Source: Parus major
Taxonomy: Eukaryota; Chordata; Aves; Passeriformes; Paridae
Assembly: GCF_001522545.3 (NCBI RefSeq)
Contig: NC_031779.1
Location: 4,613,415-4,677,414, forward strand
Direction of reading: 5' to 3'
DNA length: 64,000 bases
In this document: positions 27,101 to 40,380 of the stretch, in pieces
Numbering within the stretch: position 1 is the stretch's first letter
Layout: every line of letters begins with the position of its first letter
The notes under the pieces: model-generated
The model's database searches: none
The model's input: the letters and a program-made list of their open reading frames with translations, nothing else
What the model was told of the DNA's origin: nothing
Made by a program: the position numbers and the translations under genes

Positions 27101-30099
27101 AGATTCAGACACCCACCTGCCAGACACTGGTCAGGCTTAAATATTCTTCTCCTTTTAGTCTCATAACTCTGTCCCTGGGAGCAGTGCAAGGCTGTCATCA
27201 TGAGGAGGGAGGGAGAGAGGATGTGGCGTGGCTGGTGTTGGGCTGCCTTGGCCACAGGAAGGGAGAGATGTGCTGCTGGCACAGAGTGCAAGGTGAGCTG
27301 TGGAGATGGCCAGGGAAGGGCTGATCCTGACAGGGACTGCTGCCTCCCACGGCCCCTGTCCTCTGCCCCAGCAAAAACCTGCCTTCTTGCAGCTCTTGCA
27401 TAGCCAGAGTGGGCTGCCCTGGGGACAGCCCTGCCTGTCTGCTGTGCCATGGAATGGAGAACTTTGCCAGTTGCTCTCTCTGAAGAGAGCTGCTTCCCAC
27501 TTCAGTTAGTGTCAAGTGCAATTCTGAGGCTTCTTGGGATAATCATGGCAAAGGCAACCTCAGAAATCTAGCTTTTCACTGCAAATACAGTAAAAGCTTG
27601 CAAGTGTGAACACTGTGGATTTTTCTGTCTCCATTTGGTAGTTTTGTTTCAGTTCCATGCAAAATGCAGTTAATTGTGGTGAAAGAGCAGATTTATTTTG
27701 CTTTGAAGAAAGTCTTTTGTTTTTCTTGAAAGGCACCCAAAAGTCATGGCAAAGCCAAAAGAATGGCTTTGAATAGTTTTTCACAGATCTAGAAGCACTC
27801 TCCAAAGGCACATGGCAGAAACATTCTCAGAGCTCCACAGTGGAATTGCTGAGGGGGATGCCAAGGAGTTGCTGTGGGGCTTGGTGACACCTGACTGTTG
27901 AACAAACTGTTGAATATTAAAACACCTGCCTGCTGCTTTCCCAGTGCTGTGTGAGTTCAGGAGCTCTGAAAGGTCTGGATTGTTATCAAGTACTGAGAGA
28001 ATAATAGGTAATCATGAACCATGTGACATTCCACTGTTTTGATTCATTGTGGTCCAGAACTGACCATGGCTGTGATCCAGTGCTTCAGCTTTGGCACCCC
28101 TGGATCTGTCAGGAGTGCCATGACTAAACTGTGTGAGGACAGTAACATATACAGATCTCTTGTCTTCTGGAAAGATTCCAGACTCTGCATGCACAGCCCT
28201 TTAATGGGCTGTCTACACCGAGCTGGAAGACAGGACCCAGTTGGCATGGGCAGCAGTGGAAAGGGAATAGATTTCAGCTAAGACACTTGGACAAGTCCTT
28301 GTGTCTGAGATGTGCCAGATCTTTAAAGTTCATTCAGCAGAAAAAGGAACTTGGGCTTTTTGAGTCCCGAAGAATGTCACTCAGTAAACTGTGCAGAAGC
28401 ACATCTCAGAAGGATGGAGAGCTGAACAACCCCTACCAGTATCAGATGTGGTGTTTCAGGGATATGTGAACGTTTCAGACTGGAAGCCTGCTGAAGCAAT
28501 GTTGAAACAATTATCGAACCAATAGTAGAGCAAATTTTCAAGTAGAGACTGATGTTACCCACACGAAAAACCCTGGACAAATCTTCACTCATCCTCAAAG
28601 AATAACATTGAGGGGCATCCCCACACGAGGTTACAATCTCCACACACTCCCTGAGAAGGGGAATGTTAGAAGATGCTCCCACTAAAAAGTGGGACTGGGC
28701 TTCAACAGATCAGCTGCCAGTCTGGAGGCTGGCTGTGTCAGCTCAGCATCTTTAGATAAGTTGTCAGAAGTATCACTTGTTAGTTCCTTTTATCAGGTAC
28801 TTTGTTTTACCTCAGAATGTTTAACTTTGGAGTTGATGAGTCAGGCTGGTTTCTGCATTCTTCAACACCAAAAGCAGCAGGACACCCCCTGCTCCATTCA
28901 CCACGGAGAGCTTTGCTAATCAGGTATTGTTAAAGTTATCTTACCCCACTCTAGGCAAAACATCCTGCTACAACAAGCTCCAAGAATCTGCCAAGATTTG
29001 CTATTAGCAGTTAAAGGAAAATAATCATTTGATAGAAAAGGAAACAAATTGGATGTGGATGGTGCAATGGGTCTGGCTGGTAAATTATTATATTCTTTAC
29101 CAGCTTTCTGTCATTGTATTTCAGACACTGGGCATGTTGGATGTTTTTAGGACAGCCTGCAATTTCCCAATGTCCTTGCATTCGTATGTATTTAATGTAA
29201 GGAAAAAACCACACAGGTTAATAGTTGATACTGTACCAGACAATGTGTCAGCATTTTTATTTCCCCCAGGAGGCATTAATGAGGTTTTTTTGGACTCCCT
29301 GTGGTCTCCCCTATGCTTTGAAAGATCCCTCTGGCTTGCCCTCAGCTCTTCCTTTTCCCAAATAAAGAAACAAGATATGGAAGAGACCCAGTCCTCTCCT
29401 CTATACCTCTGCATGTCAGCAGGCAGGGCTGGAGCTGGGATTCATTACCCCACAAGCTGCTCTCCTCCTGCCCATTCGGGCATTTTACTGTGTCAAATGT
29501 GCTCTGTGCCTGGACCTGCCCACTTAACCTTGGCCTTGCAGGAGGTTTTATCAAGTGGTTACTAAGCAAAAAAATAGTCAGGATTTATTTTAATTTGGTT
29601 TTGTTTTTCTGTCTCAGTGTTTTATTTATGTTTGTTTGTTTTCAACCATCTGGTTAGTCCAGAAGGAGAGGGCTGGAAGGGAGGATTTTTTGGTTTGGAT
29701 ATTTTTATATAATGAGAACCTGGCAGTGGAGCTATATAAGCATCTCACAGAGAAGAAGCCTGATCAGCTGGCATTTGGCTGTGTAGCTCCTGATTCTGGC
29801 TGGTGTCTTACCAAATTGCAACCAAAATGATGAGTGAGTTTTAGATTGAACTTTAAAATTCCTTGAGAAAACCAAGATGTAACTTTCAGCTTTTCTGCCT
29901 CCTTAGGTAAGGCAAACAGGGGAAGGAGGGTTAAATAATGTGCTGTGTAATGGTATTTCTGTGCAGGCACAAGCAGAGCTCGACAGGAACACTCGCTGAG
30001 GAGGAGCCTGCAGGGCCCCAGGGGTGGCTCTGGGTGTCAGCATGTCCCTTGTGAGGAAGCCCAGGGCCAGAGGGATGCAGGCACCAAGAGTAGAGTTAG

Positions 30100-30330
30100 A
30101 GCAAATGAAGCCTCAGAGCTGATTAAAGCATTTCAAATCTCACCAAAGGTTTCTTTATTCTATCAGGTCAAACATATAGTATCTGGATTAGAGAACATTA
30201 TCAGCTGGGCCAGCCTCCTAAATCAATTAGGGCTTGAAGAGCTTAGTAGCACATTTAGAGAGGCTTAGTGATAAATTCTGTCTTGTTATTTCCACTGAAG
30301 TGGCAGTAGCTAATGTGAGAGTAACTATGG
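30100..30330. promoter_or_regulatory. candidate conserved non-coding element
   Basis: A repeat-free block with several homeodomain/GATA-like cores (CTGATTAAAGC, CATTATCAGC, AAATCAATTAGGGC, TTAGTGATAAATTC) and no coding signal. The assignment is from texture only. Confidence 0.22.
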
Positions 30331-33300
30331 TGGTGTCTGTGAGAGAAAGAAAAAGCACCAGAAAGCAGTGAAAAGGAAGTTAGAGAAAATAATAAAAACA
30401 TGCCTGAGGATAAAAACACACAGTGATACTATTTGCCTGTCTCACTCATGAAAGCTATATCAAAGAGGCAATTTGAATATCATCTATTTGCCTCAATTTC
30501 TTTAGAATTTGGGTAAGAATATAATCACCCCCCTCCATGGAATGCTGGACTGTTTTATTGTGTGAGACAGTTTGTGCCATGATTGAAATGAAAAATCCTT
30601 GCTATTGGTACAGAAAGCTCCATGTGACTGTGCCTGTCCTGTCAGGAGCAGAAGCCAGGCCTTGTTTGCAGGTCATGTTTGCTAAGTTGTGAGCTGCTAA
30701 GGGCAGGTTTACAGTGATGGGCAGTGATAAATGCCCGTGGCAGGTTCCTTGGCTCAGCCAGAATCCACACTGCAGCTCTATTTTTGGGCTTTAGCTGAGT
30801 CATGGTGAGCCAGCTCATATGCATCTGGACTGATCCCCGAAAACTTTGGGTGCCAAGGTTAGCACTGGCAGAGCTATCTCCAGTGTCTATAGCCTAAGTC
30901 CAGCAAGCTGGTCATTTCCTAGTGCTGATACATCTCTTTCAGAAATAGACACTGTCTCAGCCTGGCAAGGATGTACAGAGGAACTATTACAAAAATTAAA
31001 ATGTCACAAGGTTTTAAAAAAGAGTGTCTGGATCTCTTGATGTCATGAATCACATGGGGATTATAGTAGAGGAAAAATGAGTGTATGACAGAGGGATATG
31101 CTTGGCACTGTCCTTTATGCCAGTGGGCTTGAATAGTTCGTTAAGCATGCCCACCTTGAGGGCGGTTCACACAAGGATTTGTGTTCTCAAATGCCTGGGG
31201 GTGAACTTACTACATCCTTTTGAATCCTCTTCAGTGTGTAGGACTTCTCAAGACCTTCTTGTGCATTCAAATAGGCTGGCTGGTTCCTTTCCAAGTAGCA
31301 TGAAGTTAAAACTCCCCAGATATTCAGATGGAAATGTAGTTCTGGTGTAGTTAGGAGTATGAGTGCAAGTATTTCTGAAAGGAGTTTCCTGAGATTTGAG
31401 CAAGCTCACATGCCTTCGATGCAAAAATGTCCTTGGAGAGCCAGGTCACTGTGACTTCTGACCTTGTGTTTCTTAACTGGAACTTAATTCTTCTTATAAA
31501 GGTAATCCCTAGAAATTTCCCAGGTGCTTTCTAAGGAATGAGTAACTCAGCCTCTTCCCTCTCCTCCCAGCTCTAGTCAAATCAATCTTTAGGTAAAAAT
31601 AACTCCTTCTCTCCTTTTATGTAGTTTCCTGTTGGGAAAATAGCTTTCATTTTCATGTGTACTTTGAGTGTAGTACTTACATTTAAGATGGCAAACAAAA
31701 ATTTTAGGCAAGGCATTAAAAGCCCCCTCGTTCTGGATTCTATCCACTTGTCTTCCCTTTGTCCTTAATCTTGATTTGCCTTGTAGGTTAGTCTTATCAT
31801 AAAGACAGTATGAATGACTGTCTCAGCGCCTTTCCTCATTAATGCTGCAGGAAATTGATGAGTAGATCTTTGGAACTGTGGATTTTTTTGGCAAGAATTA
31901 TAGCCCCTATTTATTTTGGAGGGACCCATGTGGCTTTCTAAGTAAATACATGTTAAAATTTTCCCCAAAAATAAACAGTACAAGTAATTGCTTGATATAT
32001 GAAATTGACATTTTGGCTTTGTGATTTGCTATGATATGTAAAAATCTAATTTCCTCCTTAGAAAGATGCTATTGCAAAATTGTAGGTAAATTAAAATCAG
32101 TGGTTTATTCAGAAGGTGAGTAATAGACTCTGTTTTAATATATCAATATTTATTCTGCAGCTTCTCAGGTCTGCCCAGATATGTGCCATCTAATGTTAAA
32201 TGTGTGCTGGCTGTGATATTACCTTTGTTGGTAATTGAAATGGATAAAGATTGATGTAAGTGTCTTGCACACTCGCTCCAGCCAGGATTTGTAAATAGCA
32301 TTGCTCCAGATACTAAAAGAGCATTACAGGAGTTTCACTCTAAGCATCATATTCATGTCCTCTGTTTACTGACTTGCTGATAGGCACTTCAGTAAGTGTA
32401 CTTGAATTCTAAAAAATCAGAGGATGAAGTGTAATTCTGTAAGTTTAATGAAGCTGTGTCTGCTGTTAAATCTCTGCCTTGAAGGAATCTGTTGGATAGG
32501 TACAATATTCATTGCTGCTTCTATTTGTGCATCCTTTTCTAATTAAAATTCAAAATAGAGTCCAAGAAAGAGAAGTAAATGGCTTCATGCACTGAGCACC
32601 TTTTGACTTGTTGAGGTGCCCAGTGAATTGACACTGATAAAGCTTTGGACATGTGCCATGTTATTAAAAGTAATGGCACTGAGCTGGATGGCAGAGCTGT
32701 GGGGAGGAGGAGACAGTGCCAGTTCTTTAAGAGAGCTTTATGCTCTTTTAAGGGCAAAAAGCACCTCAGAAAAACAAGCATTCCAACATAAATAGGTTGG
32801 AAACAACTAAATTAATGCAATTATTGTTATTTTTCAGGAGTAAATCTGTCTCCAAAGCTAAAAACAATAAAAACCTTTTAATAATAAAATTAATAAAATC
32901 TGTCATGATTTCATGTCTTGCAGTTCATAATAAGGTTCAACAGTGTAATGATATCCATGCTGCTGAATTACAGAAAACCTGTTCCTCTGCTTTTGTTCTG
33001 TAGTCGATGATTTTCCTGACTGAAACCAATTAGTTGCTTCCCCAGAACCTGAATGTCTGAACAGTTGGCTTTGGATCATAATCTCAGTTTGGGATATCCA
33101 ATTCAAATGGCCTTCTTCTTTTATTATATGGAAATACAAGAAAGTTTATTTAAATTTGTCTTTAGTTTAAATCCTATTTTATGAAATTGGAACATCTGAA
33201 GTTCTAGTGAAATTAATTTTTCTCTGTAATGCCATGATCTCTTCTCATAATTTGATGGATTGAGCAGGACTCCAGTTTAACAGCAGCAAACCGAAATCTT

Positions 33301-33362
33301 ATTTATAAAATTTGCTTGCTCACTGACATCTTTTTTTTTCCCCAAGACAAATTTTCACAAAG

Positions 33363-33380
33363 GTACTTCCAAGGAAGTAC
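33363..33380. repeat. 8-bp-arm palindrome, STAT-like core
   Basis: GTACTTCC and GGAAGTAC flank AA, giving an 18-bp near-continuous palindrome whose centre TTCCAAGGAA fits the TTCNNNNGAA consensus of STAT binding sites. Function is not implied by the match alone. Confidence 0.5.
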
Positions 33381-33403
33381 ACTTGAGAATTTTCACATTT
33401 TGG

Positions 33404-33417
33404 AAAAAAAAAAAAAA
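33404..33417. repeat. poly(A) run (A14)
   Basis: Fourteen consecutive A, 24 bp after the STAT-like palindrome. Confidence 0.9.
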
Positions 33418-34206
33418 GGCAGATAATTATTGTAAAATACATTTGCATCTCTTGGTCACTACTTCATCTTAGCAATGTGAATCTTGTTAAGTGATGGTTA
33501 CTGGTTTTAGAAGTCAGACTCTTCTGTGTTTTTATTTCTTTTTTGTGTGGCAAAATTTCATGCAGTTGAATTTACACAAGCATGTGCATTTGTGACTGAA
33601 AACTATTTTCTTCCACCATTTTGTCCTCATTAAAATTTAGTTAGTCTGAGTTATCTGAATGTTGACAGAAAAGAGGATAAAAGGTCAGAAATCTGTAGCA
33701 CAAATAATACATTAATTTGCAGTAATTCTCTAGCTGGCATTTCTCTATTACTACATATTCCAGAAGACTTAAAAAAAAATCTTTATATACACAGATTTCT
33801 GCAGATTGTTTTTTTAGTGATTATGGGACCAAGCCTTAGCCGAGAGATACTGGCAGAAGTTAAAGGATTCCCATGTGAACAGAGTATTCTGATCCAAAGA
33901 AAAGTAGGTTTTTGTTGGCCCTAAGAGTTTGTTTCAATCTACATAGATTCAATTTTCTTAAGAGCAAAGTATAAGCTGTCTTTTGCCAGCACTTTCAGTA
34001 AGATTGACACCTGGCCTCCCATACTGTTGTACAGGACAACTCTTATTAATTCTTCTTACTGGGAGTGTGGCAGTGGGAGATGTTTAAGCCAATGCTTGGA
34101 TTGTTATTTAAAGCCATGGAATGGGATCCCTAAAGAAGAGCTAATCCTGTACAGGACATTTGTTGATACAAATAAATAAGAGAGGAAGCAAATAAGGATC
34201 GTTTAG

Positions 34207-34259
34207 TGATACAAACTCCAAAATAAACATTTGATTTGTATCATACCTGCATTTTGGAG
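34207..34259. repeat. interleaved inverted repeats (A-B-A'-B')
   Basis: TGATACAAA (34207-34215) directly abuts CTCCAAAAT (34216-34224). Their exact reverse complements follow in the same order: TTTGTATCA (34235-34243) and ATTTTGGAG (34251-34259). In a transcript this order would pair as an H-type pseudoknot, not as nested hairpins. It could also be the scar of a small inverted duplication with rearrangement. No gene lies nearby. Confidence 0.75.
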
Positions 34260-37200
34260 TGAAAATCCTGCTGCAGATAATGCTTCAGAATTACTCAAGA
34301 ATGCAACTCAAAAAAAAAAGCCAAGCAGCTGGAGGTTATTACGTGATCTACTTTACCAAGTCTCCCACTTGTCTGTCCATGAATGAAGGTGGCATGAGGA
34401 CAGGATGGTGCACAAAGACCTTGATTCACTTCCAGCTGCAGAGTTCCTGTGTTACCTCAGACTAATGCTGGTAGCATTTGTGCTGTTCTGCAACAGGCAG
34501 CAAAAATAAAATGTAAGTTCAAAGAAAAGAAAACATCCATTCAGTATTAAGCTTAATCCTAACCCCACGTACTTCAAGGACTTTCCCCACTCAGAAAACA
34601 GAAGACATGACCATATCCAGCACAGATTTTTTTTGAATGCTGGAAATATGAAGACTGTTTAGTGTGGGTAGAGACTAAGGGGAAATGTGAAAGCAAACGA
34701 GTCAAACATGTTGACAAGACAAAGCCAGTTGGGGGAAATAATCTACCTGTGAAACAGCTAATTAGTTTCTGATTAACAGAACTTTCTGCATCTAAGTGAA
34801 ATCTGTATTTCAGCCACATTAATTCAACTGGCCTTTGACAAGGATGAACATTTCTTATGCTTTCCAGTGATGAATAGATTACACCCAACCCCTGTGCACC
34901 TGGAAAAAAAAATGATCAGGGAAAAAAAAAGTAGCACACAGAGCATTTTTCAGACATTTTGATTTCAAGTCTTGCAGAGCTCTGCAGCTTTACTTCTGCC
35001 TCCTGTCACCCCACAAGGTCTTTCCACTCCACCAACCCATGTGGCCTCACCCCTGTGCCTTAAAGTAGAAGTTGTGCTACAAGTCAGTGCAGATGTGAAG
35101 GGGGTTCTGGGGTGCCACAATCCCACCTTAATCCGTATAGCATATAACGTGTCCTGAGTAAGCTTAACTGACTGCTGTCTGGAAGAGGGATCTGGAGCTG
35201 AAAAGGTCTTTGATTGAGCTTGTTTCCTTCCTCTTATCAGAAGACTTTAGGGGCATCTTTTCTAGAACTAAATATAATTCCTCTGCTGGAGTGACAAATC
35301 TGGCATCTGATGGTCTCACCAGCCTCATATCTCTTCCCCCAGACACTGAGATCTTGTTATTACAGATCTGCCTGACACCTCTGGTTTTGCTCATACAGTG
35401 CAGAGCTCTGTGACAGGAGCTCACTGGAGCTCAGGACTTGAACTTCAGGGCCCTGGGGCTTAGCAGAGATGTCAGTCATGAGCAGCAGTTCAGCTCCAAT
35501 TCAATGTGGTGGGGCAGATTCACTTTGCTCTGTGGAAGAGACTCCCAGCTGCTTAGTGCTCAGTGCATTGTAGCAGGGTTAGTGAAGCCTCCAGCAGCAA
35601 CAGCAGCTCAAGGCACTCTGGATCCTCTCGTGGGCACCTCAGTGATGATGGCACATGAGTGCTAAATGAACTGAATCCTACTGAGAAGAAATCAGAAGAG
35701 GGTGGATGGTGTTGGGGTTTTGGTCACATTGTATTGCTGTTTCGGTTTGCAGTGAGGCTGTGCAGCTGACAGGGAGTCAGGAGCTTGAATAAGTAGGCAG
35801 TGGAAAGGCAGTAGGTCAGGGTGCCATGGGAGCCACTGACTTCAGACTGTGAATTTATACTTTGAGGATTGCTGGTTTGGAAACTTCTGCTACATTTGCT
35901 CCTTGGTGAATATTTTCAGGGGAACCTTCCTTCAAGTCATATCCTTGCAAACTACACATATGTGGTAAGTGTACTCTGTGTTCTGGCAGCTGATGGGGAA
36001 CAGACATTTACTGGATTCCTTCCTTAAGAAGAGGAAAAAAAGCTTTCATCCTACTGGGTTGGCAGCATTTTATGAAGAAAATTTAAGAAATTAATTAACT
36101 ATAATAAAATTTCACCTCTTTAACCTTAGCTCCTGAGAAAACCTGAGCTAAATAAACATCTGACCATTCAATCTCTTCCACTTAAGGTTAACTTGAGTTT
36201 ATTATTCAGACTACTGCCCTTGTGTATTAGGCAAAGCATAAATTATGCATACTAATTACCTTGGATGGGGCATGACTTTAATGAATTCTTTTAATTAAAC
36301 TGCAACACAGTGGTTTTGTAGAGGATGGTCTATATTTCATCCTTAAACTATGTAACCTTCATCTTTGTCTGGAGAGATCACACATTTGAGTTGGTTTAAT
36401 TCACTTAAGTAGTAAATACAAAGAGCAACCTACCCTCGCTATCACTGGAAAATTTGAAAAATGTTCATGTTCTGTTGCAGTGCTAAGAAATGAGATTCTT
36501 CAATGAAAAGCTATGATTCTATTGGGAAGGCAAGGGCCAGCACACAGGGAAAGGATAGGCATTCTTGAAGAAATGAAGCTAAAGGGTGGTGTAGTATTGG
36601 TAATTTCCAAAGCAAACATAAGTAAATAATTTCTCTGGACTTCTCTTTTATCTAGCATTTTATATTAGTGGTAAACCAGCAGAATTATCCAAGTCCCCAG
36701 TATGTTCTAAGTGGCTTTGACTTCTCAAAAATGGCCAGGGCACAACAATTCATTTTCACTGTTCCCTGCAAAGGATTTGTCCACAGTGGCAGCACCAGTA
36801 GCTTACTAGCAGGAATTGCAGCAGACTAAATGATTCATATGATTCTGATTCTTGAAAGCAAAGCATGTTTGTGCCCTTTCACTTTCGCCCTTTGCTGGAG
36901 TTTACTGTTTTGTTCTTGTTTACCTGTTCTTGTCAGTTTTGAAGCCTCTGTGCCTTCCCAGGATCTAAAGAAAGAAACCATTCATTGGATGTGTTTCACC
37001 TGCCAGACAAGTAACTGCTGGGTTAAAAAGAAGAGTTGTGGCTGACAACAGTGTATTAAAGAAGGAAAATAGCAAAGGTTGCCCATCTTGACATCTCTCC
37101 CATCTATCCAGGGATACTTCTTTTACAGTCCACAAAACAGCAAGGTGTGTTCCTGGTTAGTCATGCTGGCACATTTGTGTCCTCCCCTTTCCCCATGGAT

Positions 37201-37479
37201 CCAACATGCTATCCTGCCCGTTTCTTCACAGCTCCCTGTTTGCTTGTTTGCTGCTTGTGCACTGGCCAAAGTGCTCATCCTCACAAGTAAATGGGAATTT
37301 TCTGTTTTAAATTCACTGTAGATAGTTCCATTCCTCTGATGCTGGTCCTTTGGTCTCAGCCTTATTGTTTCTTTGGTGTTGTTTAATTGCTATTGCTTTG
37401 TTTGAAAGGAATATCTGCCCCATACAGCTGTTAGTGTGGTTATCTCCTACCACAGAAACCACTTTTCAGTGATACAGGA
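34260..37479. other. gene-free desert block
   Basis: No gene, RNA or mobile element was found. An AT-rich candidate regulatory block sits at 36170-36310. Short open frames on both strands near 35.2-35.7 kb lack any recognisable character. Confidence 0.5.
36170..36310. promoter_or_regulatory. candidate conserved non-coding element
   Basis: AT-rich block with a dense run of homeodomain-type cores: AAATTATGCATACTAATTACC near 36240 and CTTTAATGAATTCTTTTAATTAAAC near 36274. No repeats or coding potential are visible. Placement 24 kb from FOXB1 is compatible with a distal enhancer, but conservation is unverified. Confidence 0.25.
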
Positions 37480-37530
37480 GAAGACTTGGTGAAGGCCCTT
37501 CCAACCCAAACCATTCTGTAATTCCATGGC
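37480..37530 (+). repeat. CR1 3'-tail fragment
   Basis: CCCTTCCAACCCAAACCATTCTG, followed by a degenerate AATTCCATGG, matches the terminal 3' sequence of avian CR1 (sense plus) ending in the ATTCTATG-type microsatellite. Only about 50 bp are recognisable, so this is an extremely 5'-truncated insertion or a remnant. Confidence 0.7.
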
Positions 37531-40322
37531 AGTAGGAATAATTATGTTCCTATGTATTCAGTGCACCCAAACACTTTTACATGTTTGCACACTATTTAAT
37601 CTAAGGTATGATATGAAGGGAAATGAACAATGTATATGTGGAATCAATCTAACTTTTATGGCTTGTTTAAATATTTGGTGCTTGGTTCCGTTCTTAGTTT
37701 TTTTCTGAGGTCTTCTGTGGCAACACCTGAATTTCACATTTTATAATAGAAAGCAAAGTCTTCAGTTACACTGAAAATGAGTTAAAAGGCTTGTGCTCAT
37801 AGGATGTGACTGCTTTATTCCATGTAGAAAGAGCCAAAATTTAGAAAGCTGAAAACTTGCTGGCATGCAAACATTGTATCTCTATCTCCTGTTTGGGGAA
37901 TGAATTTTAATATGCACTTTGGAACAAATTTAATCTCATCTGCAGTTCCTTGGGTGAATCTGCAGTTTTGACTTTGCTCCTCATTGCAGCAATTCCTGTG
38001 TGATTTCATCATTCCTTGATGTCATTTTTTGCCATGGGCTTGTCTTCCTCTCGGTGCCTGCAGGCTGTGCTCTTATCTAGCATATGTTTTGACAAACCAT
38101 CTGGTTACAATAGGTTTCCCAAGAGTCTGCCTTCTCACAGCCTGTCTTTTTGGCAGCCACCAGTGCCTGCAAAACCTCTGCCTGTCTTTCTCCATGGGTC
38201 AGAGATTCTTATTTTAGCATGGAAACGTTAACATTTGGGATAAATAAAGGAGCAGCTTATAGAACCAATGGGATTTTGTTGGTGTTGGGAAAGGGACTGA
38301 AACCAGAGAAGTGAGCCCAGCTGCTGTGAATGCCCGTCTGACACACAGGGGTGAATGAAATCGGGTTTAGCTGCCTTCTGGCTGGGCACAGTGCTAACTA
38401 ACAGAAGATTCTCAGCATCAGCAACCGAGAACCCATGCACAGCATGTGTATCAAAGGTATTTGAAGACAGCATTGCTCCAAGGGGTGAATTCAACAGCTG
38501 TGTATCTTACACTTGCACATCTAATCAGCAGAGAACTTGCTCATTACTCCTGCAGCTTTTTAAACCCCCGCAAAAAACAGAATTAGCAGAATCAAGAAAA
38601 TAGCAACCCAACTGCTTACCTTCCCTCTGATTATCATGGGGGGTCAGCTGAAAGGTTGTACTGCTAGGTGACAAAATGGGTACTGAGCAAATCCAAAGGT
38701 CAAGACCTATAAGCAGAAATAAAAAGGCATTGTTACGTACAAAGTTATTTAGAGGTAATAAAAGATTGACTTCAGCTGTTATTGCATATCTTCAGCAGTT
38801 TGTATGAGGAAATAGCAGTGGGGGAATCTTCCTCTGCTTTCTCTGTTGCAACATGGTTAGAATTACATTAATTACTGGTGTTTATGTGAGTTGAAAGCAC
38901 AGAAATGCTACTCACATCTGCCTGTTGTAACATATCCTAAAACAGTGCTGTAGTTTGGATCATCCCACATGCTGAATATACACTTGGGCATATCCTCTGG
39001 ATGGAAGAGATGATTTTGCATTCTTCTTTAAATTTTTAAATTTCTAACCCTCTTCTTACTATAAATTAGTTGGGCTATTCTTTGACTTGCACTGATATAG
39101 TAAGAAGATTCATGTAAAGATGAGACCAGTTGTTGTATCAAACAATTTCTGTTTTGCCTGTAGTGAGAAATAAAACTAAATATTAAAATGTCTTCTCCCC
39201 ACCCCTCCCTTCTTGCCAGAGAGTGGAACTTCACTGCTGGCTTCACTAAGGATACTGAATATCTACAGCTAGATTATTTACAAGGAAGTCTACCTGAGAT
39301 TAATTTGGGGCAAACAGAAGCAGTAGATGGTAATAACCCCATCAATCACTTGCTGTTTCACAACCATTTTCAAGCAATGCCTTTAGATGCTTTTTTAAGA
39401 CACAAAACAAGTTTACCAGGGCTCCTGGCTGCCAGACTAAACCCCACCAAGGCAAGTGCTTCCTTTCTCGACTGATCAATTCTATTGAAGAGCATCAAGA
39501 ACAAATAGGAGAGGTGTGAATTAGCTTGGAAGGATTGGCTTTTAAATGTTACATTTCAGTGATTATTGTTTGCTCATTAAAACAAAAAATAGTTTATGGA
39601 AATGAAAAACCCTTTGGTATTTTATTGCAGTCTAAAGAAAATGAAGATTTAAGGAAAATGCATGCTTGGCAGACAGAAATGTGTGTGCAATGGGTGGTGT
39701 GAACAGAGCCTGGAATACTCTGACATTGCATATGCTTTGTTTGGGTTCTACCAGCATGCCAAATCTGTCCACAGTTTTTACAGCAGAAAGCAACATATAA
39801 AGCAAGTCTCATTTTAAAAAGTAAAGTGAAGATCCTGTGAATTATTTGCTGTGTTTAAATGCCTGTAGCAACACAGAACTTAATTTCAACAGGAATCTGC
39901 AAAAGCATAGGGGTCATTTCATCTGTAACACTTGAAAGTGCAGGGAGTAAGTACATAATGTTGACTATTGTTTTATTCAGGTTCTAAGTTCTACCCTAAT
40001 TAACTTGCAAAACAAAACAGTAAATAGAAACTAGGTTTTCTTTTGCTCCAAGTACTTAACCAGGAAAATTCTGAATTTCATTGGAATAGGTTAGTATTCA
40101 TACAATTCCTTGAAATTCTTCCACATCTCCTTGAATTTCCATTCTTCTGTAGGTATATGGCAATTCCAAGCCAGCTGTCACAAATAAGCCTGGTCTATGG
40201 ATGTGAAATGACAATCAACTGTATACTTGTACCTAGGGGTATTACTCATGGACTTTTATTGATTTCTTTCAGGCCTGCCCCACTGCAGGTAAAAGATTCT
40301 TTGTGGCAAGAGAGCTAAAAAC

Positions 40323-40324
<2 letters not shown>

Positions 40325-40378
<54 letters not shown>
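40325..40378. repeat. (GT)27 microsatellite
   Basis: An uninterrupted dinucleotide run of 54 bp, the longest pure microsatellite in the window. Uninterrupted runs of this length are usually length-polymorphic. Confidence 0.97.

Positions 40379-40380
<2 letters not shown>

Larger units (their letters stand above)
21176..34206. other. gene-free desert block
   Basis: This 13-kb AT-rich stretch has no supported gene, RNA or mobile element. It holds a candidate regulatory block at 30100-30330, a compact palindrome at 33363-33380 and A14 at 33404-33417. Moderately GC-richer patches (26.5-27.5 kb) give overlapping open frames of up to 172 codons on both strands. None shows a domain, signal peptide or family resemblance, and they are best read as chance frames. 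Confidence 0.5.

Noticed and set aside
26932..27521. 172-codon and 107-codon minus frames in a GC-richer patch
   Set aside because: Frames overlap on both strands, show no domain or codon pattern, and no splice or promoter context was seen.
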